Shown here piece after piece: positions 1 through 7,124 of a stretch of DNA of 10,652 nt. Numbering within the stretch: the first letter of the stretch is position 1; each line of letters begins with the position of its first letter. The stretch is from NCBI GenBank assembly GCA_028711905.1, contig JAQTRI010000091.1:1-10652 (forward strand), written 5' to 3'. Source of the stretch: Candidatus Wallbacteria bacterium. GTDB lineage: Bacteria; Muiribacteriota; JAQTZZ01. Made by a program: the position numbers and the translations under genes. The notes under the pieces were generated by a model. That model did not search any database and had not been told where the DNA came from. It worked only from the letters and a program-made list of their open reading frames with translations.

Positions 1-786
1 TTTTTGCCGCAATTGATCTGCGAAAAACCGGATCTGGTTTTTATCGCCCTGCATGGCTGGGGTGGCGAAGATGGGCGCGTGCAGGGACTTCTTGATCTTT
101 ATGGTTTCCGCTATACAGGCGCTGGAGTGCTGGCCTCAGCGGTCTGTATGTGCAAGATCAGCACCAAGACTATGCTTGACCGGCTGAAACTGCCGACAGC
201 GCGCTACGCTGTTATCGGGAAACGATTAGATGATGACAGACTGGCTGAAGCAATGAGCCTGCAGTTTCCGGTTGTACTCAAACCGGTGAATGAGGGATCT
301 TCCCTTGGGGTTTCCTTTGTTAAAACAAAGTCTGAACTGAAAGAGGCTTTGAAGGCGAGCATCGAGAAGTATGGCGAATATTTCGTGGAAGAATGCATTA
401 CGGATAATAAGGAAATTACTGTCAGTGTGATCGGCAGTGGAGAGAATACGCGCGTGCTCCCTATCCTGGAACTGATCCCGAAAAATGAATTCTATGATTA
501 CGAAGCCAAATATACCAAGGGATTGACTGAGTTTGTGCTGCCTGCCCGTCTTCCTGAGCCCGTTTATCGGAAGGCTCAGGAGTATGCATTGCGCATATAC
601 CGTGAGTTCGGGCTGAAGGGTTTCGCCAGGGTCGATATGCTGATCCGCGGGGAAGAGATTTATATCCTGGAAATCAATACTGTTCCAGGCATGACCGACA
701 CCTCAGACCTTCCTGCCTCAGCCGCGGCGGACGGCATGGAATTTGACGCACTCATTGGTTTCATCGTTAAAGATGCCTTGATTTAA
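1..786 (+). CDS. ddl: D-alanine--D-alanine ligase, 5' end cut by window
   Basis: This cytoplasmic ATP-grasp enzyme joins two D-alanines for the peptidoglycan precursor. The reading frame is open from base 1, and roughly 45 N-terminal residues lie outside the window, so the TTG at 4 is not a real start. Counting from that codon, the N-terminal domain motif HGWGGEDG is at 17-24, followed by the YTGAGVLASAVCM stretch (37-49). The ATP-binding KPVNEGSSLGV is at 93-103 (Lys93; Ser99 matches Ser150 of E. coli DdlB). FYDYEAKY is at 163-170 (Tyr170 matches Tyr216 of DdlB, as in D-Ala-D-Ala rather than D-Ala-D-Lac enzymes). The metal ligands are Asp211 in RVDM and Glu223/Asn225 in EINTVPGMT. The C-terminus is complete. 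The gene converges with recO. Its last 27 codons, including the stop, are duplicated immediately downstream. Family assignment is very secure. Confidence 0.96.
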   Translation, partial: FLPQLICEKPDLVFIALHGWGGEDGRVQGLLDLYGFRYTGAGVLASAVCMCKISTKTMLDRLKLPTARYAVIGKRLDDDRLAEAMSLQFPVVLKPVNEGSSLGVSFVKTKSELKEALKASIEKYGEYFVEECITDNKEITVSVIGSGENTRVLPILELIPKNEFYDYEAKYTKGLTEFVLPARLPEPVYRKAQEYALRIYREFGLKGFARVDMLIRGEEIYILEINTVPGMTDTSDLPASAAADGMEFDALIGFIVKDALI

Positions 787-821
787 TATTCATCCCTGAT
801 GATTTCCGCAGCGGACATTCT

Positions 822-842
822 GTGCCTGCATCCTGCAGGCAC
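822..842 (+). other. Perfect hairpin downstream of ddl (first copy)
   Basis: The arms GTGCCTGCA and TGCAGGCAC are perfect 9-bp complements around a TCC loop, 35 bp after the ddl stop. Only two Ts follow directly, so it lacks the U-tract of a standard intrinsic terminator. It could still end or stabilise the ddl transcript, or act as a DNA structure. Confidence 0.7.
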
Positions 843-844
843 TT

Positions 845-925
845 GATCTTCCAGCGTCAGCTGCTTTTGATGGCATGGAATTTGACGCACTCATTGATTT
901 CATCGTTAAAGATGCCTTGATTTAA
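845..925 (+). pseudogene. Orphan copy of the ddl C-terminal 26 codons
   Basis: Read in the phase matching ddl, this segment encodes DLPASAAFDGMEFDALIDFIVKDALI and then TAA. The real ddl end (706-786) differs only by Ala instead of Phe and Gly instead of Asp. Six other codons differ by synonymous third-position changes (GAC/GAT twice, CCT/CCA, GCC/GCG, GCC/GCT, GCG/GCT). That pattern suggests the fragment comes from a ddl allele that diverged while under coding selection. I see no start or ribosome-binding site, so it should not be translated as a separate gene. Confidence 0.75.
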
Positions 926-1100
926 TATTCATCCCGGATGATTTCCGCAGCGGACATTCTGTGCCTGCATCCTGCAGGCACTTCATTAATAGCCTCGGCT
1001 GTTTTCGCCTTCGCATCACGCTCAGGCGGGATTCTGCTGCTATTCGTGGTTTTCTGCGGCGCCTCCGAATTCCGCTTGCGGGAATCATCCGGGATGAATA
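926..1100. repeat. 175-bp unit with ~29-bp terminal inverted repeats, MITE-like
   Basis: The left arm (926-954) begins TATTCATCCCGGATGATT. The reverse complement of the right arm (1071-1100) begins with the same 18 bases. Over 29-30 bases the arms differ by one substitution and one extra base. The outermost bases are TA at both ends, as expected for a TA-targeting IS630/Tc1-type miniature element. A third, direct copy of the arm is at 787-815 inside repeat unit 1. The interior (955-1070) has no convincing gene, and the Arg-rich frames across it look like noise. The whole 787-1124 gap contains only these repeats and hairpins. A folded RNA or bidirectional terminator is an alternative reading. 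Confidence 0.5.
961..981 (+). other. Perfect hairpin (second copy)
   Basis: This is identical to the 822-842 hairpin (9-bp stem, TCC loop) and is carried by the second repeat unit. It lies between the convergent ends of ddl and recO. Neither strand shows a following T-tract, so any terminator role is uncertain. Confidence 0.7.
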
Positions 1101-1124
1101 CAGGTCGATAAAATTGATTTCCGG

Positions 1125-1868
1125 TTACAGTTGTTTCAGTACCATGTCTAAGGATGCGGGCTTACGATCGCGCAGATAAGAGTAATAGTGAAGAATTTCA
1201 CGAAGCAGCAGGGAAGAACCTTCTGCTGAACTGCTGATTTTGTCGCAGTCTTCAATTGCAGTAGTGGAACATATGGCTGTCCAGGGATTAAAACATGAGC
1301 ATGGCAGGTGCTTTTCAGCCGTATTCTGCTCCGGGGTGCATGATCCGCAAACCAAACCGCCGTTTGCAGGACTGAGTACAGCCTGATCATTGTCGTAAAG
1401 AGATTTTCCACAGATTGTGCAGCAATCGAGTTCCGGCTGCCACCCCGCGACCTGAATTAGTGCTGCCAGCAGATGCAGGGCGCGGGGGAGAACGGGAACA
1501 CCTGATTCTAACAGGATAAAGTTGCGGAAAGCAGAGTACAGATCAGGGCATGGCTCGCGCAGGTCCCCGGCGATCAGTTCACTGAACAGGGCTGACAGGC
1601 AGTAGTGGAGCATGTTCCCGCCGAACCTGGGACTATGGATTTTCTTTGACATGGTCAGGATATACCAGTTCCCCTGACTGAAGGCTTTGATCTGCTGCAC
1701 TGACAGGTATTCCCCGCATCCGGCTAAAGAAGACCCTGGACCGGGCTCTCCCTGTATTGAAACCGTAATGCATCCTGACAAGGGTGTGAAAAAACAGATC
1801 CTGCGGCCTTTCCCTGATGGATAAGCCTCAAGCACAATCGCTTCACCTGAGTAGTGGTTTCCCGGCAT
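1125..1868 (-). CDS. recO: DNA repair protein RecO
   Basis: RecO is a recombination mediator that, with RecR, loads RecA onto SSB-coated single-stranded DNA in the RecF pathway. The length of 247 residues is normal for the family. The N-terminal part (about 5-78; GEAIVLEAYPSGKGRRICFFTPLSG) fits the RecO OB-fold. The helical middle includes the FRNFILLESGVPVLPRALHLLAAL region (114-137). A C4 zinc-finger follows: Cys150-x2-Cys153 and Cys174-x2-Cys177, with the family-typical GGLVCGSC. The sequence is divergent, and the OB-fold is less basic than usual. The ATG at 1868 is preceded by GAGG at 1874-1877. The gene lies downstream of a strong terminator on the same strand, so it probably has its own promoter in the short 1869-1915 gap, but I see only a weak candidate there. 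It ends facing ddl. Confidence 0.88.
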   Translation of the reverse strand: MPGNHYSGEAIVLEAYPSGKGRRICFFTPLSGCITVSIQGEPGPGSSLAGCGEYLSVQQIKAFSQGNWYILTMSKKIHSPRFGGNMLHYCLSALFSELIAGDLREPCPDLYSAFRNFILLESGVPVLPRALHLLAALIQVAGWQPELDCCTICGKSLYDNDQAVLSPANGGLVCGSCTPEQNTAEKHLPCSCFNPWTAICSTTAIEDCDKISSSAEGSSLLLREILHYYSYLRDRKPASLDMVLKQL

Positions 1869-1915
1869 GATTTCCTCAGAGCCAGTGTAAGTAAAATCAT
1901 CAGGGAAAGCAAACG

Positions 1916-1942
1916 AAAAAAGAGCTCCAGATTGGAGCTCTT
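1916..1942 (-). terminator. Intrinsic terminator of the porin-FecR-lipoprotein operon
   Basis: On the - strand, AAGAGCTCCA and TGGAGCTCTT (1920-1942) form a perfect 10-bp stem around a 3-nt loop. Six Ts overlap and follow the stem (A-run at 1916-1921 on +). It lies 27 nt after the lipoprotein stop and before recO, so it should separate the two transcription units. Confidence 0.9.
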
Positions 1943-1969
1943 GTAAAGACTGATAGATTCGAAAGGGCT

Positions 1970-4258
1970 TTATTCCTGAACGAAAGACGGCCCCAGTACA
2001 TGTACTGTGCTGATCAGCGTGGACGGAGAATCGAGCAGCAGCAGGTAGCCTATGCCCGTATGCCCTAAACCGTAAAGTCCGGTCATGTCGTGAGGTTCCG
2101 GACTGGTTCCTGCAGAGGGAGATGAGAACTGATCCTGTACCTGACCGTCAGAGTCCAGTTTGTAGATCTCGTCATTGTAATAATCGTTGATCCAGTAAAA
2201 CACGCCATCGTAGAAAATACCCCACGGATTTGATCCCGGGGTGGAGAACAACTCAGTTTTAGCAGCTGTACCAGACAGGTTGATGCTCCAAACGGCGTAA
2301 GACTGGCCGTCCACCACCATCAATGAGTTATTTTCAGGGTTATAGGCAAGCCCACGCGGGGTCACAATGTTCAACCCTGATGAACTAAGATCAATGGTTC
2401 TGAGCAGTTCCCCTGTTATCGGGCAGAAGTTACACAGGCGCTGGTAGCCGATATCCTGGATCGATACCCAGAGCGTGGAAGTGCTGGTGTCGTACGCCAG
2501 CCCCATAGCCCAGGTATAAGTAAGCCAGGAGGATGTGTTGATTGCAGCAGTGAAACCGACATCAGGGTCCCATTTGCGGACTTCTCTGCTCAGGCGGTCC
2601 ACAATCCAGACCTTGCCGTCGACAGGGTCATAGGTGATACCCGTCGGCTGTTGCATAGTGTCTACAATTGGATAAGCAGCGAGAGGAAGCATTTCATAAG
2701 GAGTGCCTTCTCCCGGCAGGGTGACCATCTGGAACACAACGACACTGGAAGAAAAGGACTCCACATAAAAAATTGGGGCTGTAGATTGCGGGTAATAAGT
2801 AAAGGTGCCATAGGGAAGAAAAGCGTAGTAATGACCAGCTGCAGGAACTATGTATGAAGATGTCCCATCGGATTCGTAGATCGAAAGCAAGGTCGGCAGG
2901 GTACCAGGAAGGGCGGTCCCGAGATCAATACCTCTTCCTGGATTGTCGTTCATGGTGTTGAAATAGATGTAATCGTTTTCACTGTAAACGAATCCCCAAT
3001 GTGGGCCTATGGTTTCCATTGCCACAAAGCCACAGGGGTGATCGTTGTTCTGCGGGAACCAGGCCTGGCCGTGCGCGTTAAATGTATGGCTCTCGCCATC
3101 GATCGGTACTATCGGCTGCTGTGATTCTCCTGTTCCGACAATGACCTGTTTCGTGTGGCTGGATGCTCCTGAGTCTACGCTGGAATAGAAAGCGAATGTG
3201 AAATTAAAGGTTCCGGATGTAGAAAGGGTTCCGTTAGAGTTAAAATATCCGCCATAGGTCGAGGTGGGCATAAACTGACCGCCATCGCGCCAGGAATTGA
3301 GCTGAAAGTCTGTGATTGGTGTTGTGCCTGTGGCTCCGTCATAAGCTATCAGCGACAGGTAGTGCGGATCAGGCCGCAGATAGATGGTTTTGCTCACGGT
3401 GGTGGATGACCCTTGTTTGGTGATGTTCACAACCACCCAGTAATAATATCCTGGAGCAATGGTCACGGGGTGTGTAAGCTCGATTTTGCCGACTATACTG
3501 TCCCCGACATTGAAGGTTTGCGAACCGGTTGCAGGGTTTTCAACCCACAGGCTGGTAATTGAAGGCAGAATGCCAACTGTACCAGGGTTCATCACAGCGT
3601 CCCATGTGGTATAAGGATCCAGACCAAGGGAACTGAGCAGCATGGGCGATGGTGAATTTCCCTCGTAAAGAGTAACACTTTTTTCCTTAGTTGCCGTAGC
3701 AGAAACCTCAACAGAGGCTACGCCCACATAAACAGGTTCCCAGTCGCCGGATGCATCCGGCAGCATGGCGAAACTGAAGACATAGCCATTGCCGGGTATA
3801 GCCTGCACAGTGGCCGAATGAGCGCTGTAGTCGACAAAAGCGCCGCCCATGAACTTGAATGTGTTGTATCCGTCGGTCCAGACATAGCCGATTTGATAAG
3901 GCAGGGAAAGCGCGTCTACGCGCATGGCTTCACTCATGCCCAAAGCCGCTCTGGCTGCACTGTTCTTTGCCGGGACATCGCACGACTGGCTTTCCGGGCA
4001 GGAGTAACTGATATCCCAGATCAGGATTCCCATTTTACCGCTGCTGTTGAGAGCGGCTTCCACAGAGGCTTCTACAGCGGGATTCGGAGCTAAGTCAGCG
4101 CCGCTGTAAGGATGATCAATCAGATTGAAGCTCAGGTTGATGGGGGTGGTGGTTATGGCTGAGTTTCCCCCGCCTGACGAAGAACCTCCGCCGCCACCGC
4201 AGCCGGAAATGGCTATGATCAGAAACATGAGCAGCAGTAAAGCGAATCCTCTAACCAT
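1970..4258 (-). CDS. Lipoprotein with Gly-rich tether and C-terminal beta-propeller
   Basis: I do not recognise a named family for this 762-residue exported protein. Residues 1-19 form a lipoprotein signal peptide (MVRG plus a hydrophobic stretch) ending in the lipobox I-S-G-Cys20. The +2 residue is Gly, so E. coli rules would send it to the outer membrane. A Gly/Ser linker follows (21-32). Residues about 38-530 are rich in Thr, Ser, Tyr and Gly and look like stacked beta domains. They include a Cys87/Cys93 pair that could form a disulfide. Residues about 536-750 hold at least four propeller-like repeats of the NHL/SMP-30 kind (QPTGITYDPVDGKVWIVD, AMGLAYDTSTSTLWVS, PRGLAYNPENNSLMVVD, NPWGIFYDGVFYWIND). 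The start was chosen at the ATG because the signal peptide begins there and GGAGGA precedes it. A GTG at 4276, overlapping the fecR-like stop, is the alternative. It is the last gene of the operon. Confidence 0.8.
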   Translation of the reverse strand: MVRGFALLLLMFLIIAISGCGGGGGSSSGGGNSAITTTPINLSFNLIDHPYSGADLAPNPAVEASVEAALNSSGKMGILIWDISYSCPESQSCDVPAKNSAARAALGMSEAMRVDALSLPYQIGYVWTDGYNTFKFMGGAFVDYSAHSATVQAIPGNGYVFSFAMLPDASGDWEPVYVGVASVEVSATATKEKSVTLYEGNSPSPMLLSSLGLDPYTTWDAVMNPGTVGILPSITSLWVENPATGSQTFNVGDSIVGKIELTHPVTIAPGYYYWVVVNITKQGSSTTVSKTIYLRPDPHYLSLIAYDGATGTTPITDFQLNSWRDGGQFMPTSTYGGYFNSNGTLSTSGTFNFTFAFYSSVDSGASSHTKQVIVGTGESQQPIVPIDGESHTFNAHGQAWFPQNNDHPCGFVAMETIGPHWGFVYSENDYIYFNTMNDNPGRGIDLGTALPGTLPTLLSIYESDGTSSYIVPAAGHYYAFLPYGTFTYYPQSTAPIFYVESFSSSVVVFQMVTLPGEGTPYEMLPLAAYPIVDTMQQPTGITYDPVDGKVWIVDRLSREVRKWDPDVGFTAAINTSSWLTYTWAMGLAYDTSTSTLWVSIQDIGYQRLCNFCPITGELLRTIDLSSSGLNIVTPRGLAYNPENNSLMVVDGQSYAVWSINLSGTAAKTELFSTPGSNPWGIFYDGVFYWINDYYNDEIYKLDSDGQVQDQFSSPSAGTSPEPHDMTGLYGLGHTGIGYLLLLDSPSTLISTVHVLGPSFVQE

Positions 4259-4261
4259 GTG

Positions 4262-4267
4262 TCCTCC
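4262..4267 (-). promoter_or_regulatory. Shine-Dalgarno setting the lipoprotein start
   Basis: GGAGGA on the - strand sits in the 14-nt gap after the upstream stop codon. It is 3 nt from the ATG at 4256-4258, a rather short spacing. It favours that ATG over the GTG at 4274-4276. Confidence 0.6.
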
Positions 4268-4272
4268 GGCTG

Positions 4273-5340
4273 TCACCAGGTAACCTTGACCTGACCGTAT
4301 TCATCGGATGTGATGTCAGTGGCGCTGGAAGGATTGTTCTCTTTCAGGATGTCGGCAGTGGTGTTGTCCACGATTTCCTGAACATAATCAGTGACAGCGG
4401 TCGATCCTGAAAATGTCTGGTTGAAATCAGCCAGCACCTGCTCGACTGGAGCTGTGATTTCCTGGATTACCATGCCTGAGGTCTGAAGATCATGGTCAAT
4501 GAAGGTCGATTCAGAGGCAACTGAAGTATCGAACAAATCGGCACCACCGGCTGCTGTTTCCATGGCGCTGATGACCTGGTCGTATACACTGGTGGCCTGC
4601 TCGCTGATGGCAGTGCTGCCCTGAGGAATACTGATGGCTGAAAGAGCTGTGTCGAGAACGGCTTTGGCTTCTTCCTTGGCGCTCTTGGCTTCTTCCTTGG
4701 CTTCTTCCTTGGTTTCTTCCTTGGTTTCCTTAGCTTCTTCTTTTTTCTTTTCTTCCTGTTTCTTGGCTTCAGCTGCTTTCTGCTTGGCCACTTCAGGCTT
4801 GAAATGAATCTGCTGGCCCTTTTGCACCAGTTGGGCCTTTGGCGTTACACCCATGACTAACGGCACAAAAGCGACAGCACCGCTGCTCACAGTCAGAATC
4901 ATGGAGTCCCTGGTGACTTCCAGCATGAATTCAGTGCCGCGCACACCGCAGATGGCGTTCGGTGTGGCTACTTTCAGGGAATCGTTGTCTTCCTTGGCTC
5001 TGGCCCACAGAACTCCTTTAAGCATTTTGATGAAACTGACTTTTTGCGGGTTATTGGCTTTATCCTCAGGAATAACAAATTCTGAGTCAGGGTTGACTTT
5101 GATGACTGCTGTGCCGGCCAGAACGATCTCAACTTTACCGTTGGAAAGGGTCTTGACCATGTCGCCAATTTCGAGGGCCATGTCTTTTTCAGGTTTTACC
5201 CACTTACTCTCGGCTTTTTTAATGCGTACCATGCCTTCTTGGGATTTGATGAAGGTGCGGTTGGGAAATTCTTCGTTTGCCGTGGCGACAGCCGCCAGGC
5301 AGAACATTGCGATCAAAACGGATATCAGTTTTTTGTTCAT
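4273..5340 (-). CDS. Secreted FecR-domain protein with Lys/Glu-rich coiled coil
   Basis: Residues 1-21 look like a Sec signal peptide (MNKK, hydrophobic core, ATA-N). Residues about 28-160 match the FecR domain, with the hallmark ATPNAICGVRGTEFMLEV at 125-142. An N-terminal stretch resembles an SH3-like fold (EGMVRIKKAESKWVKPEKDMALEIGDMVKT). Residues about 184-228 are almost all Lys, Glu and Ala, with a K-E-E-A/T repeat, and should form a long charged helix or coiled coil. The C-terminal part (229-355) is unrecognised and acidic. Classical FecR is a membrane anti-sigma regulator. This protein lacks a cytoplasmic anti-sigma segment, and no sigma factor is nearby, so it is more likely a structural or ligand-binding envelope protein. 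GGGAGG precedes the ATG. It starts 15 nt after the porin stop. Confidence 0.85.
   Translation of the reverse strand: MNKKLISVLIAMFCLAAVATANEEFPNRTFIKSQEGMVRIKKAESKWVKPEKDMALEIGDMVKTLSNGKVEIVLAGTAVIKVNPDSEFVIPEDKANNPQKVSFIKMLKGVLWARAKEDNDSLKVATPNAICGVRGTEFMLEVTRDSMILTVSSGAVAFVPLVMGVTPKAQLVQKGQQIHFKPEVAKQKAAEAKKQEEKKKEEAKETKEETKEEAKEEAKSAKEEAKAVLDTALSAISIPQGSTAISEQATSVYDQVISAMETAAGGADLFDTSVASESTFIDHDLQTSGMVIQEITAPVEQVLADFNQTFSGSTAVTDYVQEIVDNTTADILKENNPSSATDITSDEYGQVKVTW
4663..4737 (-). repeat. 12-bp tandem repeats encoding K-E-E-A/T
   Basis: On the - strand, near-identical units of the type GCCAAGGAAGAA or ACCAAGGAAGAA repeat in frame, interrupted once by AAGAGC. They encode residues 202-226 of the FecR-domain protein. 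In-frame multiples of 12 bp can change in number by slippage without breaking the gene, so the helix length may vary between strains. Confidence 0.85.
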
Positions 5341-5355
5341 TGTGCCTCCCGTAAA

Positions 5356-7059
5356 TCAGAAATTGATGTCAAGCTGCAGATTCAGCTGGTAAAGGTCAGC
5401 CACAGTATCAGCCGCCAGGGCAGGAACCACGGCGTTGTCGATAAAACCGCTGTTTGAAGCGATTGCAACAGGTGTGACAGTTTTGCCATCGCCGCCGTTG
5501 GTGTCGATGCGGCGGTAGGTAAGCGAAAATCTGGAGTTGGGCTTATACTTGTACCGGTAAATCAGGCTCATGACATTGCGGTCATCAGGCAATGTGTTGG
5601 CTGCCAGATCTGAATCATCATCGATATCCTCGTATCTGAGTACTATACTGCTGCGTGGGTCAAAGGAGTGGCTGTAGTTCACAAGGTAGGAATGGAAATT
5701 GCGCCAGTATTTCATGGCTTCAGCGCGGCGGATGATACTGCCTCCGGTCACACCGATGGATGTGAACCAGTCGCCGTAACGGAGATAATGCGCACGCAGG
5801 CTGTTGCGGTCATCGTGCTGATAGTTGAATCCTGCAATGTAGCCGAGATCTTTCTTTTCCAGGTCAGGGTCAGCGTCCAGGTTGACACTTTCGTCCCAGC
5901 TTTTCTGGGAAATCTCACCGAAAATCTGCCATTCCTGGTTGATGTTGAAATTAAGGCTCAGACCCAGCCAGGCTAAGGTTTCAAGTGAATCCTCGGGAGC
6001 GATGCCGATGTTTGCCGTACCGTCCGGCATCAATGTGCCTGAGGCGTTCCGCAGTCTGGAATAATACAGTTCATACATGAAGCGGTCTTCGTAGTTACCT
6101 TTGACACTGATGAAGCCCAAGTCCAGACCGTCATTGTCATTGGGATCGGTAAATCCGTTGGCGACCGCGGCATTGTTGTACTTGAATCCTGCGACAGTCA
6201 ACTGGTAGAAGGGATCAGGAAACAGTTCCCTGTTCAGAACTATGCCGTCATAGGTGCCGGAAATATTGAGGAGATTACCGGCTCTGAACGGCTGGCGACC
6301 GATTCTCAAAAGGCTTAATCCGCGCAGTTCAGTGAAATCAATCAGAACCAGTGATGCGCGCAGATCGGTGTTGGTTCTTGAATTCTGGGTGCCGAAAGTG
6401 CCGTCCTGAGCACTCCAGTCGCTGTTGGCTGTGTCCCAGTCGCCGAATTTGTCGAGACGCAGGAATCCGCGGACACCGGCATCGTGCTTCAGGCTCAGAT
6501 TAAGTGAAATTCTCTGCTCGAAATACTCTGTGTTGTAATAGCGGGCAAAGGGTCTGGTATCGGAGTTATCGCTGTATGATGTACCCGAGTATTTTACCGT
6601 GCTGTCTCCAGAGATAGCCAGTTTGGGATTGGGCATGGCCCGGGTGGCTTTCATGCTCTTGACCTCTGACTTGACGGTCTTGATTTCACCGCGCAGTCCG
6701 GCAAGGGTTGAGGACAGCTTTTCACGCCTGACTCCCAGAAGTGCCAGTTCATCCTTGAATTCTTCGGAAATCATGGACATATCAGAAAGTGTTTCAGGAC
6801 TCAGGTTTTTGAGCAGCTCAGGATCTTTCCCCAACTGATCGTAAGCTCGGGCCAGCAGCAGTGCGAATTCGTATCTGGAGACTTCCTGCCCGCCTTTCAG
6901 GTTGCCATCGCTGTAGCCGGTTAAAATCCCGGCGTCCGACAATGCTTTGACCGCATTGTACGCCCAGTGTCCGGCTGGAACATCCGAAAACGGGGACGCC
7001 CCTGCATATGCCGCCAGGCACAGTCCAAGGGCCATTAGTGCTGCAAGCGATTTCTTCAT
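5356..7059 (-). CDS. SLH-domain beta-barrel outer-membrane porin
   Basis: This 567-residue protein resembles the SLH porins (OmpM/SomA/OprB-like) of diderm bacteria. Residues 1-21 form a signal peptide ending AYAGA. A single SLH domain follows (about 23-78: FSDVPAGHWAYNAVKALSDAGILTGYSDGNLKGGQEVSRYEFALLLARA), which in characterised relatives binds peptidoglycan-linked polymer. A coiled-coil spacer spans about 97-138. From about 145 to the end come alternating amphipathic strands rich in Tyr, Arg and Asp (for example NSLRAHYLRYGDW and SRFSLTYRRIDT). The last strand ends QLNLQLDINF with a terminal Phe, as the BAM complex recognises. It likely forms a channel and also links the outer membrane to the wall. 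The ATG at 7059 follows GAGGAGGA. It is the first gene of the operon, behind its own promoter. The substrate cannot be told from sequence. Confidence 0.9.
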   Translation of the reverse strand: MKKSLAALMALGLCLAAYAGASPFSDVPAGHWAYNAVKALSDAGILTGYSDGNLKGGQEVSRYEFALLLARAYDQLGKDPELLKNLSPETLSDMSMISEEFKDELALLGVRREKLSSTLAGLRGEIKTVKSEVKSMKATRAMPNPKLAISGDSTVKYSGTSYSDNSDTRPFARYYNTEYFEQRISLNLSLKHDAGVRGFLRLDKFGDWDTANSDWSAQDGTFGTQNSRTNTDLRASLVLIDFTELRGLSLLRIGRQPFRAGNLLNISGTYDGIVLNRELFPDPFYQLTVAGFKYNNAAVANGFTDPNDNDGLDLGFISVKGNYEDRFMYELYYSRLRNASGTLMPDGTANIGIAPEDSLETLAWLGLSLNFNINQEWQIFGEISQKSWDESVNLDADPDLEKKDLGYIAGFNYQHDDRNSLRAHYLRYGDWFTSIGVTGGSIIRRAEAMKYWRNFHSYLVNYSHSFDPRSSIVLRYEDIDDDSDLAANTLPDDRNVMSLIYRYKYKPNSRFSLTYRRIDTNGGDGKTVTPVAIASNSGFIDNAVVPALAADTVADLYQLNLQLDINF

Positions 7060-7124
7060 CCGTCCTCCTCAAGGGTCTCTTTTTTCTTTAAATTTTATCT
7101 ATCGCAAAAAAGACTTGCGCTCAA

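Larger units (their letters stand above)
706..983 (+). repeat. 139-bp tandem duplication spanning the ddl 3' end
   Basis: Unit 1 is 706-844 and unit 2 is 845-983. The two abut exactly at a constant offset of 139 bp. By eye I count 11 mismatches in 139 positions (about 92% identity). Nine of the mismatches fall in the first 27 bp (706-732 against 845-871). The other two are at 758/897 and 797/936. Each unit contains the end of the ddl reading frame with its TAA stop, then 58 bp of non-coding DNA that ends in a perfect hairpin. Unit 1 supplies the real ddl C-terminus and unit 2 is a vestigial copy. Confidence 0.93.

Noticed and set aside
4..6. TTG as the start codon of ddl
   Set aside because: The frame is open to base 1, and about 45 residues of the N-terminal domain that every Ddl has would be missing. 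The gene is cut by the window.
795..806. The 12-mer CCCTGATGATTT shared with the recO upstream region on the - strand
   Set aside because: A 12-base match between two places in 10 kb counted on both strands is expected by chance, and flanking bases do not extend it.
906..1179. Arg-rich short reading frames on both strands between ddl and recO (906-1088 on -, 961-1179 on +)
   Set aside because: They run through the inverted repeats and hairpins, lack ribosome-binding sites, and have a composition expected from translating structured non-coding DNA. The + frame also overlaps the end of recO.
1884..1912. Possible recO promoter on the - strand (TTGCTT, 17 bp, TACACT)
   Set aside because: Only 3/6 and 4/6 consensus matches, and the -35 overlaps the tail of the terminator T-run region. 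Too weak to list as a feature.
4140..4200. G/C-rich repeat near the lipoprotein start considered as a regulatory repeat
   Set aside because: It is the coding sequence of the Gly/Ser tether after the lipobox cysteine, so amino-acid composition explains it.
4853..5392. 179-codon + strand open frame opposite the FecR-domain gene
   Set aside because: It is antisense to a gene with a clear domain, signal peptide and ribosome-binding site. Its own translation shows no motif, so I take it as a shadow frame.
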